From Sphingobacterium sp. GVS05A (GTDB lineage Bacteria > Bacteroidota > Bacteroidia > Sphingobacteriales > Sphingobacteriaceae), in the NCBI RefSeq assembly GCF_019969845.1, contig NZ_JAHXYR010000002.1:620001-684000 (forward strand): 64,000 nt of DNA, in the 5' to 3' direction. Shown piece after piece: positions 7,811-16,384 of this stretch. Made by a program: the position numbers and the translations under genes. Within the stretch, counting starts at the first letter, position 1. Each line of letters begins with the position of its first letter. The notes beneath the pieces are model-generated. The model saw nothing but the letters and a program-made list of their open reading frames with translations. It did not search any database and was not told where the DNA came from.

Positions 7811-8806
7811 CTAATTTAACACCCTCGGCCCTTCGACATTTACCTTTGACACATAACCGAAGCTCTCGATTTCATTTTCCTTGAGATGCGCCTGAATTCT
7901 ATCTGCAATATTTTTTGCGATTTGCTCATCCCGTGTAATCGCGACTACGGAGGGGCCTGAACCGGATATCCCGAAACTCAAGGCACCATGCTGTAGAGCG
8001 ATTTCCTTCATTTCATAAAACTGTGGAATCAAAATCGCTCGCGTGGGTTCAATCAGAATATCCTTCATACTGCGTGCAATCAGGTCATAATCTTCCATAA
8101 ATAAAGCCGCAACCAACCCGGCAATATTGCCCCATTGTGTCACTGCATCTTTTAATAGGACTTTATCTTTAATTAATTGTCGGGCATCACGTGTAGGGAC
8201 ATCTACTTGTGGAAATACCACGGCTGCTACTAACTCCTTTGGTGAAGGAATTGAAATAACATCTAAGGGTTCGTTTCCTCTAATCAACGTAATACCACCA
8301 TAAAGCGCTGGTGCAACATTATCAGCATGTCCGGTGCCACAGGCCAACCGTTCACCCTCGACACAAAATGGTAAAAGTTCTTCTTTTGTCAATGGATTAC
8401 CAAGCATAACATTGATCGCAAAGAGCCCAGCCACCGTACTTGCAGCACTGGATCCCAAGCCTGATCCGATTGGCATGTGCTTGTGCAACTCAATTTCGAC
8501 ACCTACTTTCGAAGCAATATTTAGCGCCTGCAACAGGTACTGAACACAAGCCGAAACAGTATTTTTGCTCGGGTCGAGCGGGAGTCTACCGTCATCTCCT
8601 GTAATTTGCTTGATAGTCACGCCGGGTTGCTCCTTGCGTCGCATGATCACCTCATCTCCAGGCTGCTCCACAGCAAAGCCCAGGATATCAAAACCACAGA
8701 TCATATTCGCTACAGTTGCGGGAGCAAATACCCGAACTTCGGGTAACATTTTGTCTAAATCGATTACTTTACCTTTTAGATATTCTACATTTAAATTATT
8801 GGCCAT
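7811..8806 (-). CDS. thrB: Homoserine kinase
   Basis: The 331-residue GHMP kinase phosphorylates homoserine for thrC. The ATP loop PIGSGLGSSAAS lies at 112-123, the N-terminal motif VFAPATVANMICGFD at about 26-40, and the C-terminal GISGSGPSVVAI completes the GHMP pattern. Homoserine kinases usually begin close to the VFAPA motif, so the first 19 residues are an extension. An internal ATG at 8749 would give the more usual N-terminus. I keep 8806 because it lies 31 nt behind the thrA stop. Confidence 0.93.
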   Translation of the reverse strand: MANNLNVEYLKGKVIDLDKMLPEVRVFAPATVANMICGFDILGFAVEQPGDEVIMRRKEQPGVTIKQITGDDGRLPLDPSKNTVSACVQYLLQALNIASKVGVEIELHKHMPIGSGLGSSAASTVAGLFAINVMLGNPLTKEELLPFCVEGERLACGTGHADNVAPALYGGITLIRGNEPLDVISIPSPKELVAAVVFPQVDVPTRDARQLIKDKVLLKDAVTQWGNIAGLVAALFMEDYDLIARSMKDILIEPTRAILIPQFYEMKEIALQHGALSFGISGSGPSVVAITRDEQIAKNIADRIQAHLKENEIESFGYVSKVNVEGPRVLN

Positions 8807-8837
8807 TACTTCAGTCGTTATTTCCTCTAAACTAGTT

Positions 8838-11285
8838 TTATGCCCCTACGTTAACTAAATCTGCAAAGACACCCGCAGCAGTCACTTCTGCTCCAGCCCC
8901 CGGCCCTTTGACAACCAAAGGACGTTCCTTATACCGTTCTGTCGTAAATGAAATAATATTATCACTACCCGACAAAGCATAAAAAGGATGATTTTCATCA
9001 ACAAATTGGATCGCAATGGAAACCTTTCCATTCTCCAGTTTTCCGATATATCGGATTACTTTGTTCTCGCGGGCAGCACGCGCTTTCATATCTTCAAAAT
9101 AGGCATTCTCCTTTTGTAATTCTGCATAGAAGGAATCTACTGTCTCAGCTTTCAGGCAGGCTGCTGGAAGAATTGGCCCAAGGTCTACGTCTTCCGCTTC
9201 GACAGGATAACCTGCGTCCCTCGCTAAAATCAACATTTTACGCATAAAGTCTATTCCCCCCAGATCATCCCTTGGATCCGGTTCAGTATAGCCTAATTCT
9301 TGTGCTTGCTTTACAACATTGAAAAAAGTAGCATCATCTTTGAAATTGTTAAAGATGTAAGATATAGTACCTGAAAGAATAGCCTCGATCTTTAAGATAC
9401 GATCACCACTGAGCATCAAGTCTTTAAGAACCCTTACGATAGGCAATCCGGCCCCAACATTGGTTTCATAGAAGAAATCCACTCCATGTTTATGTGCAGT
9501 ATCGCGAAGCGTCTTATATTGTGCATATTTTCCAGAATTCGCAATTTTATTACAGGTTACGATGGAGATATTGGATTTAAAGATATCTTCATAATATGTT
9601 GCGGGCAATTTACTAGCCGTATTATCAATGAAAACACAGTTTGGCAAGTTCAGGGCCTTCATTTTTTCAATAAATAAAGCCAGATCTGCCTCGGAACCAT
9701 TTTTCTCGAGTTCAGCTGACCAATTATTTAGTTCCACACCTTCGGTATTGAACAACATTTTACGGCTATTGGAAATTCCAACAACTTTGATCTCAATATC
9801 ATTTTTATCGAGCAGAAAATCATGCTGATCCTCTAATTGTTTAAATAACGTCGCACCGATATTACCTGTACCGATATTAAACACGTGTAAAGTCTTTTTC
9901 AGCTCCGCAAAAAAAGCATCATGAACAGCATTAAGTGCTTTAGCCAAATCTTCTTTACCGATGATGACCGAAATATTGTATTCGGATGAGCCTTGTGCTA
10001 TTGCCCGAACATTGATACCATTCCTTCCAAGTGCAGAAAATAACCGGCCGGACATTCCCGGAGTACGTTTCATATTTTCACCGACAATGGCCAGTACAGA
10101 TAGGTTTTCCTCGATAGCGGGGATGACCAATTTATTCGCCTGAATTTCTAATTCGAATTCCATTTCGATCAGCTGGATCGCGCGTTTCGCATCCGATGGG
10201 TTGACCGCAAAGGTGATACTGTGTTCGGAAGACGATTGTGTAATCAATACAACATTGATTTGCTCCCTAGCCAGCAGTGTAAAAAGGCGTCCACTAAACC
10301 CTGACTTGCCAATCATTCCTGATCCACTTAGATTGATCACAGAAATATCCGAAATAGAAGAAATTCCTTTGATCGGTAGTGCTGTTTTTCCGCTATCAAA
10401 TTGGATCACTGTACCTGAGAAATCAGGTTCAAAAGTATTGCGAATAACAATTGGGATTTTTTTCAAGAATGCAGGGATCATGGTGGGTGGGTAGATGACT
10501 TTAGCACCAAAATAAGATAGTTCCATTGCCTCAGTATAGGAAAGCACGGGGAGTGAGAAGGCTTTTTTCACGATCCGGGGGTCAGCGGTCAGCATTCCGT
10601 TAACGTCAGTCCATATTTCGATCGCTGTAGCATCTAATATAGACCCAAAGATAGCGGCTGTATAGTCCGATCCCCCTCGTCCTAAGGTGGTAATGCGGCC
10701 ATTCTCGTTGCTACCGATAAAGCCAGTCACAAACAGCAATTTGTCACCATGGGTGATATACATCGATTTCACAAGCTGCTCGGTCAATGCCTCATTTAAA
10801 TGGGCATTCCCGAAATTAGAATCTGTCTTTACATAGTGTGAGGCATCTATAAATAAAGCTTCCGGTATGTACTGTTCCATGACTTTAGAAACCATATAAT
10901 TGGAGCAGCGCTCACCATAGCTGAGAATTAAGTCTTTGCTTTGATTGCTCAATTCTCTCAGTGCAAAAATCCCCTGGAGAAGATCCTCGATCTCATTGAA
11001 AAATAACTTAAGTTTCGTGAAGACAGGATTTTGAAACTTCACTGCGAGAAGTTCTTTCACAACTGCAAAATGTTTATCTTCCAAAGATTTAAGTCCATCC
11101 GAAAAAGACTTCCCTTCAGCTGCGTCTTCTGCCAATTGGGTTAGTAAATTTGTCACACCTGACATCGCGGATAACACCACAAGGGGCTTTTCCTTAGCGT
11201 CGTAGGATTTCTTAACAATACTTAAGACTGCTTTGAGACTTTCTACTGTTCCGACTGAAGTTCCTCCAAATTTTAAAACTTTCAT
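8838..11285 (-). CDS. thrA: Bifunctional aspartate kinase / homoserine dehydrogenase I
   Basis: The 815-residue fusion enzyme catalyses the first and third steps from aspartate to threonine. KFGGTSVG at 5-12 starts the aspartokinase domain (to about 290). Two ACT domains (about 310-455) are the usual site of threonine feedback, with GFSGRLFTLL and GMSGRLFSAL as parallel motifs. IGTGNIGATL near 471 is the NAD(P) loop of the homoserine dehydrogenase, and GGIDFMRKM carries its catalytic Asp/Lys region. It is the first gene of the operon, about 40 nt behind an intrinsic terminator and a Thr/Ile-rich leader peptide, so attenuation is the likely control. Confidence 0.96.
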   Translation of the reverse strand: MKVLKFGGTSVGTVESLKAVLSIVKKSYDAKEKPLVVLSAMSGVTNLLTQLAEDAAEGKSFSDGLKSLEDKHFAVVKELLAVKFQNPVFTKLKLFFNEIEDLLQGIFALRELSNQSKDLILSYGERCSNYMVSKVMEQYIPEALFIDASHYVKTDSNFGNAHLNEALTEQLVKSMYITHGDKLLFVTGFIGSNENGRITTLGRGGSDYTAAIFGSILDATAIEIWTDVNGMLTADPRIVKKAFSLPVLSYTEAMELSYFGAKVIYPPTMIPAFLKKIPIVIRNTFEPDFSGTVIQFDSGKTALPIKGISSISDISVINLSGSGMIGKSGFSGRLFTLLAREQINVVLITQSSSEHSITFAVNPSDAKRAIQLIEMEFELEIQANKLVIPAIEENLSVLAIVGENMKRTPGMSGRLFSALGRNGINVRAIAQGSSEYNISVIIGKEDLAKALNAVHDAFFAELKKTLHVFNIGTGNIGATLFKQLEDQHDFLLDKNDIEIKVVGISNSRKMLFNTEGVELNNWSAELEKNGSEADLALFIEKMKALNLPNCVFIDNTASKLPATYYEDIFKSNISIVTCNKIANSGKYAQYKTLRDTAHKHGVDFFYETNVGAGLPIVRVLKDLMLSGDRILKIEAILSGTISYIFNNFKDDATFFNVVKQAQELGYTEPDPRDDLGGIDFMRKMLILARDAGYPVEAEDVDLGPILPAACLKAETVDSFYAELQKENAYFEDMKARAARENKVIRYIGKLENGKVSIAIQFVDENHPFYALSGSDNIISFTTERYKERPLVVKGPGAGAEVTAAGVFADLVNVGA

Positions 11286-11323
11286 ACTGATCTATACTGT
11301 TTGTTTAGTTTGATTTATGTGAT

Positions 11324-11357
11324 AAAAAAAGCGCTTTCCTTTTTGAGGAAAGCGCTT
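11324..11357 (-). terminator. thr operon attenuator (intrinsic terminator)
   Basis: The arms AAGCGCTTTCCT and AGGAAAGCGCTT are a perfect 12-bp stem with a 5-nt loop. Seven U residues follow on the minus strand (plus-strand A run at 11324-11330). It lies between the leader peptide stop (34 nt upstream) and thrA (38 nt downstream). The leader peptide end contains GGAGGAAG, which can pair imperfectly with CTTTCCTC in the terminator's 5' arm, giving a possible antiterminator. That pairing is inference. Confidence 0.88.
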
Positions 11358-11391
11358 CGAAATATTGTGTCTACAATTATATACAATGAAA

Positions 11392-11457
11392 CTACTTCCT
11401 CCTGAGTTTTATCCCGGTGGTAATAATAATCGTTGTAATAATTGTGTTTGTGTTCAT
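11392..11457 (-). CDS. thrL: thr operon leader peptide
   Basis: A 21-codon ORF begins MNTNTIITTIIITTG and ends in a short basic tail before TAG. Six of the first 14 residues are Thr and five are Ile, the two amino acids whose synthesis depends on this operon. The design matches the thrL leader of enterobacteria (Thr/Ile codon run, then a terminator in front of thrA), although the peptide is not obviously homologous. Ribosome stalling at the Thr/Ile codons when charged tRNA is scarce would leave the GGAGGAAG segment free and could stop the terminator folding. It overlaps a longer ORF in another frame that has no such composition. Confidence 0.88.
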   Translation of the reverse strand: MNTNTIITTIIITTGIKLRRK

Positions 11458-11487
11458 TGTTTTTGCTTATGTGTTGTAAATATAGAA

Positions 11488-11496
11488 CAAATATTA
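11488..11496 (-). promoter_or_regulatory. Candidate thr operon promoter -7 region
   Basis: The minus strand reads TAATATTTG, one position off TAnnTTTG, about 31 nt before the leader-peptide ATG. No good -33 TTTG is visible at the proper distance, so the call is tentative. Confidence 0.4.
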
Positions 11497-11711
11497 TCAC
11501 ATTCCTAAAGAAAATTGATATTTTTTTTCAGTTTCACAAAAACAAGCCTTAAAGAATAGTATTCTAGCATAACACCGCTATTCTTGGGAGTCTGAAACCA
11601 CCACCTGCTTGTAGTAAAAGTTCGACAGACCGATTAAATTTCAACATCTCCAAAAAGCGTTAAGAAAGATGTTAAAATTGTTAAAATTTCGTTAAATAGC
11701 TTTAAAAAAAT

Positions 11712-11742
11712 TTGACCTTAAACTGATATTGTATTATATTCG
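11712..11742 (+). promoter_or_regulatory. Promoter of the NlpC/P60 gene
   Basis: TTG at 11712-11714 and TATATTCG at 11735-11742 match TTG / TAnnTTTG with one mismatch and a 20-nt spacer. The leader would be about 65 nt and contains the inverted repeat CTGTC...GACAG. Confidence 0.5.
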
Positions 11743-11813
11743 CAACAGTGCTGTCCAAAATAGATGACAGTATTGAATTTTAAAAGTTAAATGTTGTACA
11801 AAAAAGCGATTTA

Positions 11814-12395
11814 ATGAAAACAAAGAAATTTATAGCATCAATGCTATTTATCGGCTTATGTCTAGTGTCGCAGGCACAAACCAACAGAAACTCCAAACCT
11901 GAATCAGATCCTGATAACCTTGCCAAAGAATACTTCTCACAAATTATGGGTGTTGCAGTCTCAGCAACAACAAACACCAAACTTTATCAATTTGTTTACG
12001 AATGGCTAGGTACTCCATACCGTTTGGGCGGAGATTCAAAACGAGGCATTGATTGTTCTAAATTTTCTTACGAATTATATGACAAAGTATTTAACACGTC
12101 ATTGGGTTACAATAGCCGTAACCAGTATTCGCAAGTTAAGACTGTAGAGAAGAATGAGTTGAAAGCAGGGGATTTGGTATTCTTTAAAATCAGAAGTAGA
12201 AGCATTACGCATGTGGGTGTTTACATTGGTGATAATAAATTTGCTCATGCTTCTTCCAGCAAGGGTGTTATGATCAGCAATTTGGACGAACCTTACTGGA
12301 GGCGCTATTATTATAATGGAGGACGTTTACCAGAAGACAATAAATCGCTAACTGCCGAAATATTGAAAGCAGAAAAAGATAATAAACTGAACTAG
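11814..12395 (+). CDS. Secreted NlpC/P60 cell-wall peptidase
   Basis: The 193-residue protein has a signal peptide (to about residue 22, ...VSQAQ) and a single C40-type NlpC/P60 domain. The catalytic Cys81 is in RGIDCSKFSYELY, His133 in THVGVYIGD and the third polar residue is His145 in KFAHASSS. These enzymes cut gamma-D-Glu-diamino acid bonds in peptidoglycan stem peptides in the periplasm. There are no SH3 or LysM domains, so it depends on the catalytic domain alone for targeting. It is flanked by its own promoter and a terminator. Confidence 0.92.
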   Translation: MKTKKFIASMLFIGLCLVSQAQTNRNSKPESDPDNLAKEYFSQIMGVAVSATTNTKLYQFVYEWLGTPYRLGGDSKRGIDCSKFSYELYDKVFNTSLGYNSRNQYSQVKTVEKNELKAGDLVFFKIRSRSITHVGVYIGDNKFAHASSSKGVMISNLDEPYWRRYYYNGGRLPEDNKSLTAEILKAEKDNKLN

Positions 12396-12413
12396 GGGTT
12401 CAGTTATCGACAT

Positions 12414-12451
12414 AAAAAAGTCCAAAGCTTTAAACGGCTTTGGACTTTTTT
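12414..12451 (+). terminator. Terminator of the NlpC/P60 gene
   Basis: AAAAAAGTCCAAAGC (12414-12428) and GCTTTGGACTTTTTT (12437-12451) form a perfect 15-bp stem with an 8-nt loop and a U-tract. Confidence 0.85.
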
Positions 12452-12500
12452 TATACAATTTAATATCCTATTTTTACCCTATAATCATTGAAATACTATT

Positions 12501-13013
12501 ATGTCTTCAAAGAAAACGCTCATCTTAAATAAAGAACAAATAAAACAGAAGTCTATCCGTATTGCCTATCAGATTTTAGAAGACAATTTTGAAGACGAAA
12601 CACTTGTTTTAGTTGGGATTGCCGATCGGGGTTATGTATTTGCGCAACGCCTGCAGGCGATATTAAAGGATATCTCAGACAAGGAAATTCTTTTGATTAA
12701 AGTTACCATGAAGAAAACAAGCCGGTCTTTGAGTGCTAATACAGATTTACCTGTTGATATTGCAAAAGACAAAACAATCATCCTGGTTGATGATGTATTA
12801 AATAGTGGTAGAGCACTGGCCTATGGTTTAGGTGTGTTTCTCAATGTTCCATTAAGGAAGATGAGAACAGCGGTATTGATTGATCGGAGCCATCACAAGT
12901 TCCCAATCTTTAGTGACTACTATGGCACCAAATTGTCTACGATCCTAAAAGAGCATGTCACTGTTACCCTAGAGGAATTTGATAACGAAGAAGATGCAGC
13001 ATGGTTAGTATAA
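12501..13013 (+). CDS. PyrR-like phosphoribosyltransferase
   Basis: The 170-residue type I phosphoribosyltransferase has the PRPP loop TIILVDDVLNSGRALAYG at about 92-109. The later DRSHHKFPIFSDYYG segment resembles the DRGHRELPI block of PyrR, the bifunctional uracil phosphoribosyltransferase and pyr attenuation regulator. Residues KKTSR around 71 sit where PyrR carries its basic RNA-facing region. No pyr genes are nearby, so a salvage role is as likely as regulation. It converges on the next gene with only 8 bp between stop codons. Confidence 0.75.
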   Translation: MSSKKTLILNKEQIKQKSIRIAYQILEDNFEDETLVLVGIADRGYVFAQRLQAILKDISDKEILLIKVTMKKTSRSLSANTDLPVDIAKDKTIILVDDVLNSGRALAYGLGVFLNVPLRKMRTAVLIDRSHHKFPIFSDYYGTKLSTILKEHVTVTLEEFDNEEDAAWLV

Positions 13014-13021
13014 CCATGTTG

Positions 13022-14488
13022 CTATTTCTTTGATACTTTCAATTTCATTCCCGGTTTGATCCGGCTTCCATTAAGATCATTATCACTTTTTAACCGGCTA
13101 ACAGATACACCGTTTTTATCAGCAATTTGGGATAAGGTATCACCCTTTTTAACCACATAATACGCTGTACGGCTAGCAGCCCGTTGTTGACTCTTCTTAA
13201 CCGATTTTTCAGCATTATGCGCTAATTTAGCATTGACAAAATTATCTTCCTTCTTGATCAATAGATTTTGCCCCGGTACGATTTTATTTCCACGTAGGCT
13301 ATTCCAAGACTTTATATCCTGAACAGTAACCTCAAATTTCTCAGCTACTGAAGCAAATGTTTCTCCGACTTTCACCTTATATTTTCCATCTTTTAAAAGT
13401 TCGGCAGGTTCGTTAGTGCCCGAACTAGCCATCACTGAAGTGGGTATAGGTGTATTGAGAGCGGCATATAGCTCCTCGGTAGCTATTTTCTTATCCAATA
13501 CAGGCAAAACTAATCTTAATGGAGCTTCCTCTGTACCATTTAAAATATTCTTCTTAAAGCTAGGATTTAGTGCGCGGAGGGTTTCTTTGGATACATCTAA
13601 AGCTGTTGCTATCTGATTTAACGAGATCCGTTTATTGATGTCTAATGCTTGGGTTCTCAGAGAGAGCTCTGTATCAGCTGCATTTATATCGTTTTCCTCG
13701 GCATACTTCATCGCATAAGTCATAGCAATGAATTTGGGAATATAGTTTTGTGTTTGTTGTGTCAGATAGGGAGCAATATCCCAAAAAGTAGGTTTATCTT
13801 TACCCGATCGTTTAATAGCCCTGCCCACAGCACCTTTCCCACCATTGTATGATGCGATTGCCAAAAGCCAGTCACCATATTCTTGATAAGCTTCCTTTAA
13901 TATCTTCGCGATCGCGTAACTGGAAGCGATGGGATCCATACGCTGATCTGTATAGCTATCCACAGTCAAGTTATAGGTCTTTGCTTCATAATACATCAAC
14001 TGCCATAATCCGGTAGCACCAGCACTTGAAATATCACGCGGATTCAAAGACGATTCGACCACACTCAGATATTTCAGTTCTCTAGGCACCCCCACCTCAT
14101 CCATGATCCGATCAAACATTGGAAAGTAATACTGTCCAAGTCCCATCATTCTACACATATAAGGATTGTAATTATTGGAGGTATATTTGGAGATCAGGCT
14201 TTTCACCTGTGGAGAGTAATTTAAGGGTACTTCTCGTTCGATGGCTTTGAGTTTGCGAACGAGCTGTATTTCGTCTTCGGTAATGGCGGAATCATCCTGT
14301 CGATTATTTCCTGAAGATTTGACACTGTCGAGGTATTGATAAATCTCCTGCTTCTCTCTGTCAATCCTTCCTTGAATAACCTGATGTGTGGCTTCTCTCA
14401 TGCCTTCTACAGCGCTTTCCTGAGCCATGATAGGCAGCACATAGCACAGCCCTCCTAGTATTGAAATTAACGTCTGTTTTCCGATCAT
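13022..14488 (-). CDS. MltD-like lytic transglycosylase with two LysM domains
   Basis: The 488-residue exported protein has a signal peptide (to about 22), an SLT lytic transglycosylase domain at about 110-280 with catalytic Glu145 in SVVESSLNP and the following SAGATGLWQLM, and two LysM peptidoglycan-binding domains at about 368-413 and 441-486 (KVGETFASVAEKF; KKGDTLSQIADKN). It cleaves the glycan strands of peptidoglycan with anhydro-muramyl formation. The architecture equals MltD. The neighbours on the same strand are tatA and an EnvC-like gene, but a hairpin separates it from tatA. Confidence 0.92.
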   Translation of the reverse strand: MIGKQTLISILGGLCYVLPIMAQESAVEGMREATHQVIQGRIDREKQEIYQYLDSVKSSGNNRQDDSAITEDEIQLVRKLKAIEREVPLNYSPQVKSLISKYTSNNYNPYMCRMMGLGQYYFPMFDRIMDEVGVPRELKYLSVVESSLNPRDISSAGATGLWQLMYYEAKTYNLTVDSYTDQRMDPIASSYAIAKILKEAYQEYGDWLLAIASYNGGKGAVGRAIKRSGKDKPTFWDIAPYLTQQTQNYIPKFIAMTYAMKYAEENDINAADTELSLRTQALDINKRISLNQIATALDVSKETLRALNPSFKKNILNGTEEAPLRLVLPVLDKKIATEELYAALNTPIPTSVMASSGTNEPAELLKDGKYKVKVGETFASVAEKFEVTVQDIKSWNSLRGNKIVPGQNLLIKKEDNFVNAKLAHNAEKSVKKSQQRAASRTAYYVVKKGDTLSQIADKNGVSVSRLKSDNDLNGSRIKPGMKLKVSKK

Positions 14489-14614
14489 AAATTTACTGTT
14501 AAATCCAGGTCTGATTTTTCTTCTTAAAAAATCAACAATAATCTAAACGCTTAGAAATGGATTTTAGTATAAAAATGGTTCTGCCCTATTCAGCTATAGG
14601 TCCAGGATAAAACA

Positions 14615-14647
14615 AAATACGATTTTGTTCCTCACAAAATCGTATTT
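14615..14647 (-). terminator. Probable terminator behind tatA
   Basis: AAATACGATTTTG (14615-14627) and CAAAATCGTATTT (14635-14647) form a perfect 13-bp stem with a 7-nt loop. Its lower part is A/T-rich, giving a short U-rich tail on the minus strand. Confidence 0.65.
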
Positions 14648-14671
14648 ATGCTATATGGGATAAAATTATCC

Positions 14672-14869
14672 TTATTTGTTATCTTCTACTTCAGATTTCT
14701 TTTCAGCCGAAGAATCTTCTTTTTGACCTTCTTTGAACTCTTTCACCCCCTTACCCAATCCGCGCATCAACTCAGGAATCTTCTTACCTCCGAATAATAG
14801 TAACAATGCTATTACAATGAGGATAATCTCATTCGCTCCCAAACCCATGATTAAAAATGATGTTGACAT
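14672..14869 (-). CDS. tatA: Sec-independent translocase subunit TatA/TatE
   Basis: The 65-residue protein has one N-terminal transmembrane helix (about 10-25), the [20 protein letters not shown] hinge and amphipathic helix diagnostic of TatA, and a charged tail. It forms the pore-like component for folded proteins with twin-arginine signals; the SGNH hydrolase at 2.8 kb is a plausible client. tatC is not in the window. An internal ATG seven codons later would also be workable. Confidence 0.92.
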   Translation of the reverse strand: MSTSFLIMGLGANEIILIVIALLLLFGGKKIPELMRGLGKGVKEFKEGQKEDSSAEKKSEVEDNK

Positions 14870-14962
14870 ATCTATAATTTCTTGTTTTTCAATTCTTTTA
14901 AACTAAATCTATTCTCCCTCTTTACAAATGTAGTGATAATTATTAAATATAGTAATTATTTC

Positions 14963-16276
14963 TTATCTCGCCAACCATGACATCGGATTCAATGGTGTTG
15001 ATCCCTGATAAACAGAGAAGTCGACCATTGGTACACCTGTATCTGAATCCACATCTGCCGTACCGATTGTTTGCCCCGTACTTACCTTCTGTCCCTTAGA
15101 AACACTTACACTACCTAAGTTATTATATACTGTAAAGTACTCACCGTGTTTGATCATCACAATACGTTGCCCATACATGGTCAACACGCTACTTACTTCA
15201 CCTGCAAAAACAGCTTTGACAGCAGCTCCGCTGGATGTTTGAATTTTCACGGACTCGTGATCCCAGTTCACATTTCTACCGACGCTTTCACCACCAAAAC
15301 CTTGCATAACTTTTGCATTGGAAACCGGCCAAGGCAAGCTACCACGATTAGATCTAAAATCATTTGAAAGCTTGATTGCTTCTGGTGTGCTACGTAAGAC
15401 CTCAGAATCTGATTTCCGTGCGGTATTACTACTTTTTGTACTCGTATTGTTTTTACCTTTCGAAGCATTTGCAGATTCATTTGCTTTCCGATTACGTTCT
15501 GCGGCTGCTTCGGCAGCACGACGGGCAGCTTCTGCACGTCTTCTTTCAGCTTCGATCTCTCTTCTAATGATTTCTTTGATAGCAGCATTGATACGACGTT
15601 CTTCTTTTTGTTTTTGCGTGATATCTTTTTTCACACCACGTTCTGTAACAATGAGGTCACTCAATTGCCCAGAGTAAACAGAGCGTTGTTGAGAGATCGT
15701 CCTCTTCTCCGTTTCTTGCTCTTTCATCAGTGCCACCTGCTTATTTCGATCGGCCTGCAATTGCGCAATTTTTTGCTCGATCTGTTTCTTCGTATTCTCG
15801 ATATCTGCGGCCTTTAATTTCCTTGAATCATTAAATTGCTGCAAATATTTTACGCGTCTAAATCCTTGATTAAAATCCTTGGAAGCAAAAATAAACATCA
15901 GTTTATTGTAGGCATTGCGATTCCGAAAAGCAAACATGACCATCTTTTCATAGTCACGTTTCATTTTTTCCAGTTCGGCCTTCAATTTATTTACTGCTGC
16001 TGTATTCGCGTTAATATGTTTATTGATGACTGCTACTTCAGAAGTGATTGTATTTATCTTTTGTTCACGCAAGTTGATCTGCTTACTCAAGGCTGTTACC
16101 TGTTGCTGTGTCAACGATTTTTCCTTGGCTATTTCTTTCACAGTATTCTGCAATTCAGCAATTTCTCGAGTGAGTTTTTCCCGCTGCTTTTCCAACTCGG
16201 CTCTCGTCTGAGCAGCAGAAATACCAATCATCAAAATGAATGCTACTATACCAAATATCGTCTTTTTAAAGTTCAT
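14963..16276 (-). CDS. EnvC-like murein hydrolase activator (degenerate LytM)
   Basis: The 437-residue exported protein has a signal peptide (to about 22), a long coiled coil (about 25-255, Lys/Glu/Gln rich), a low-complexity Ala/Arg/Ser linker (about 240-300) and a C-terminal M23/LytM-like domain. The domain lacks zinc-binding residues: WDHESVKIQT stands where HxGxD is expected and VYNNLGSVSV where a Y-x-H-L motif is expected. EnvC-type proteins with such dead domains do not cut peptidoglycan but activate amidases during septal splitting. An activator role is therefore inferred. It sits behind DUF4292 and TPR genes on the same strand. Confidence 0.85.
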   Translation of the reverse strand: MNFKKTIFGIVAFILMIGISAAQTRAELEKQREKLTREIAELQNTVKEIAKEKSLTQQQVTALSKQINLREQKINTITSEVAVINKHINANTAAVNKLKAELEKMKRDYEKMVMFAFRNRNAYNKLMFIFASKDFNQGFRRVKYLQQFNDSRKLKAADIENTKKQIEQKIAQLQADRNKQVALMKEQETEKRTISQQRSVYSGQLSDLIVTERGVKKDITQKQKEERRINAAIKEIIRREIEAERRRAEAARRAAEAAAERNRKANESANASKGKNNTSTKSSNTARKSDSEVLRSTPEAIKLSNDFRSNRGSLPWPVSNAKVMQGFGGESVGRNVNWDHESVKIQTSSGAAVKAVFAGEVSSVLTMYGQRIVMIKHGEYFTVYNNLGSVSVSKGQKVSTGQTIGTADVDSDTGVPMVDFSVYQGSTPLNPMSWLAR

Positions 16277-16384
16277 TTACAGTACTATTTATTTAGTGTT
16301 TGCTCCTTTCCTAACCCCATTTTTTTCATTTACAATAGCAAACTAAATGCGAAAGTAATAAATCTAATGGAAATAGATAACTTC

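Larger units (their letters stand above)
11458..11813. other. Divergent intergenic region, thr leader / nlpC-like
   Basis: This 356-bp gene-free stretch holds the thr promoter region, four GTTAA direct repeats (11659, 11671, 11680, 11691) and the promoter of the downstream peptidase gene. The middle (about 11520-11640) shows no ORF and only a weak inverted repeat around GAATAG...CTATTC. Confidence 0.6.

Noticed and set aside
11315..11500. 61-codon minus-strand ORF covering the thr leader
   Set aside because: It is in a different frame from the Thr/Ile leader peptide, runs through the terminator hairpin, and has no recognisable protein features.
11747..11767. CTGTCCAAAA near 11750 as a third copy of the intergenic element
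   Set aside because: Only about ten bases match and there is no similarity beyond them.
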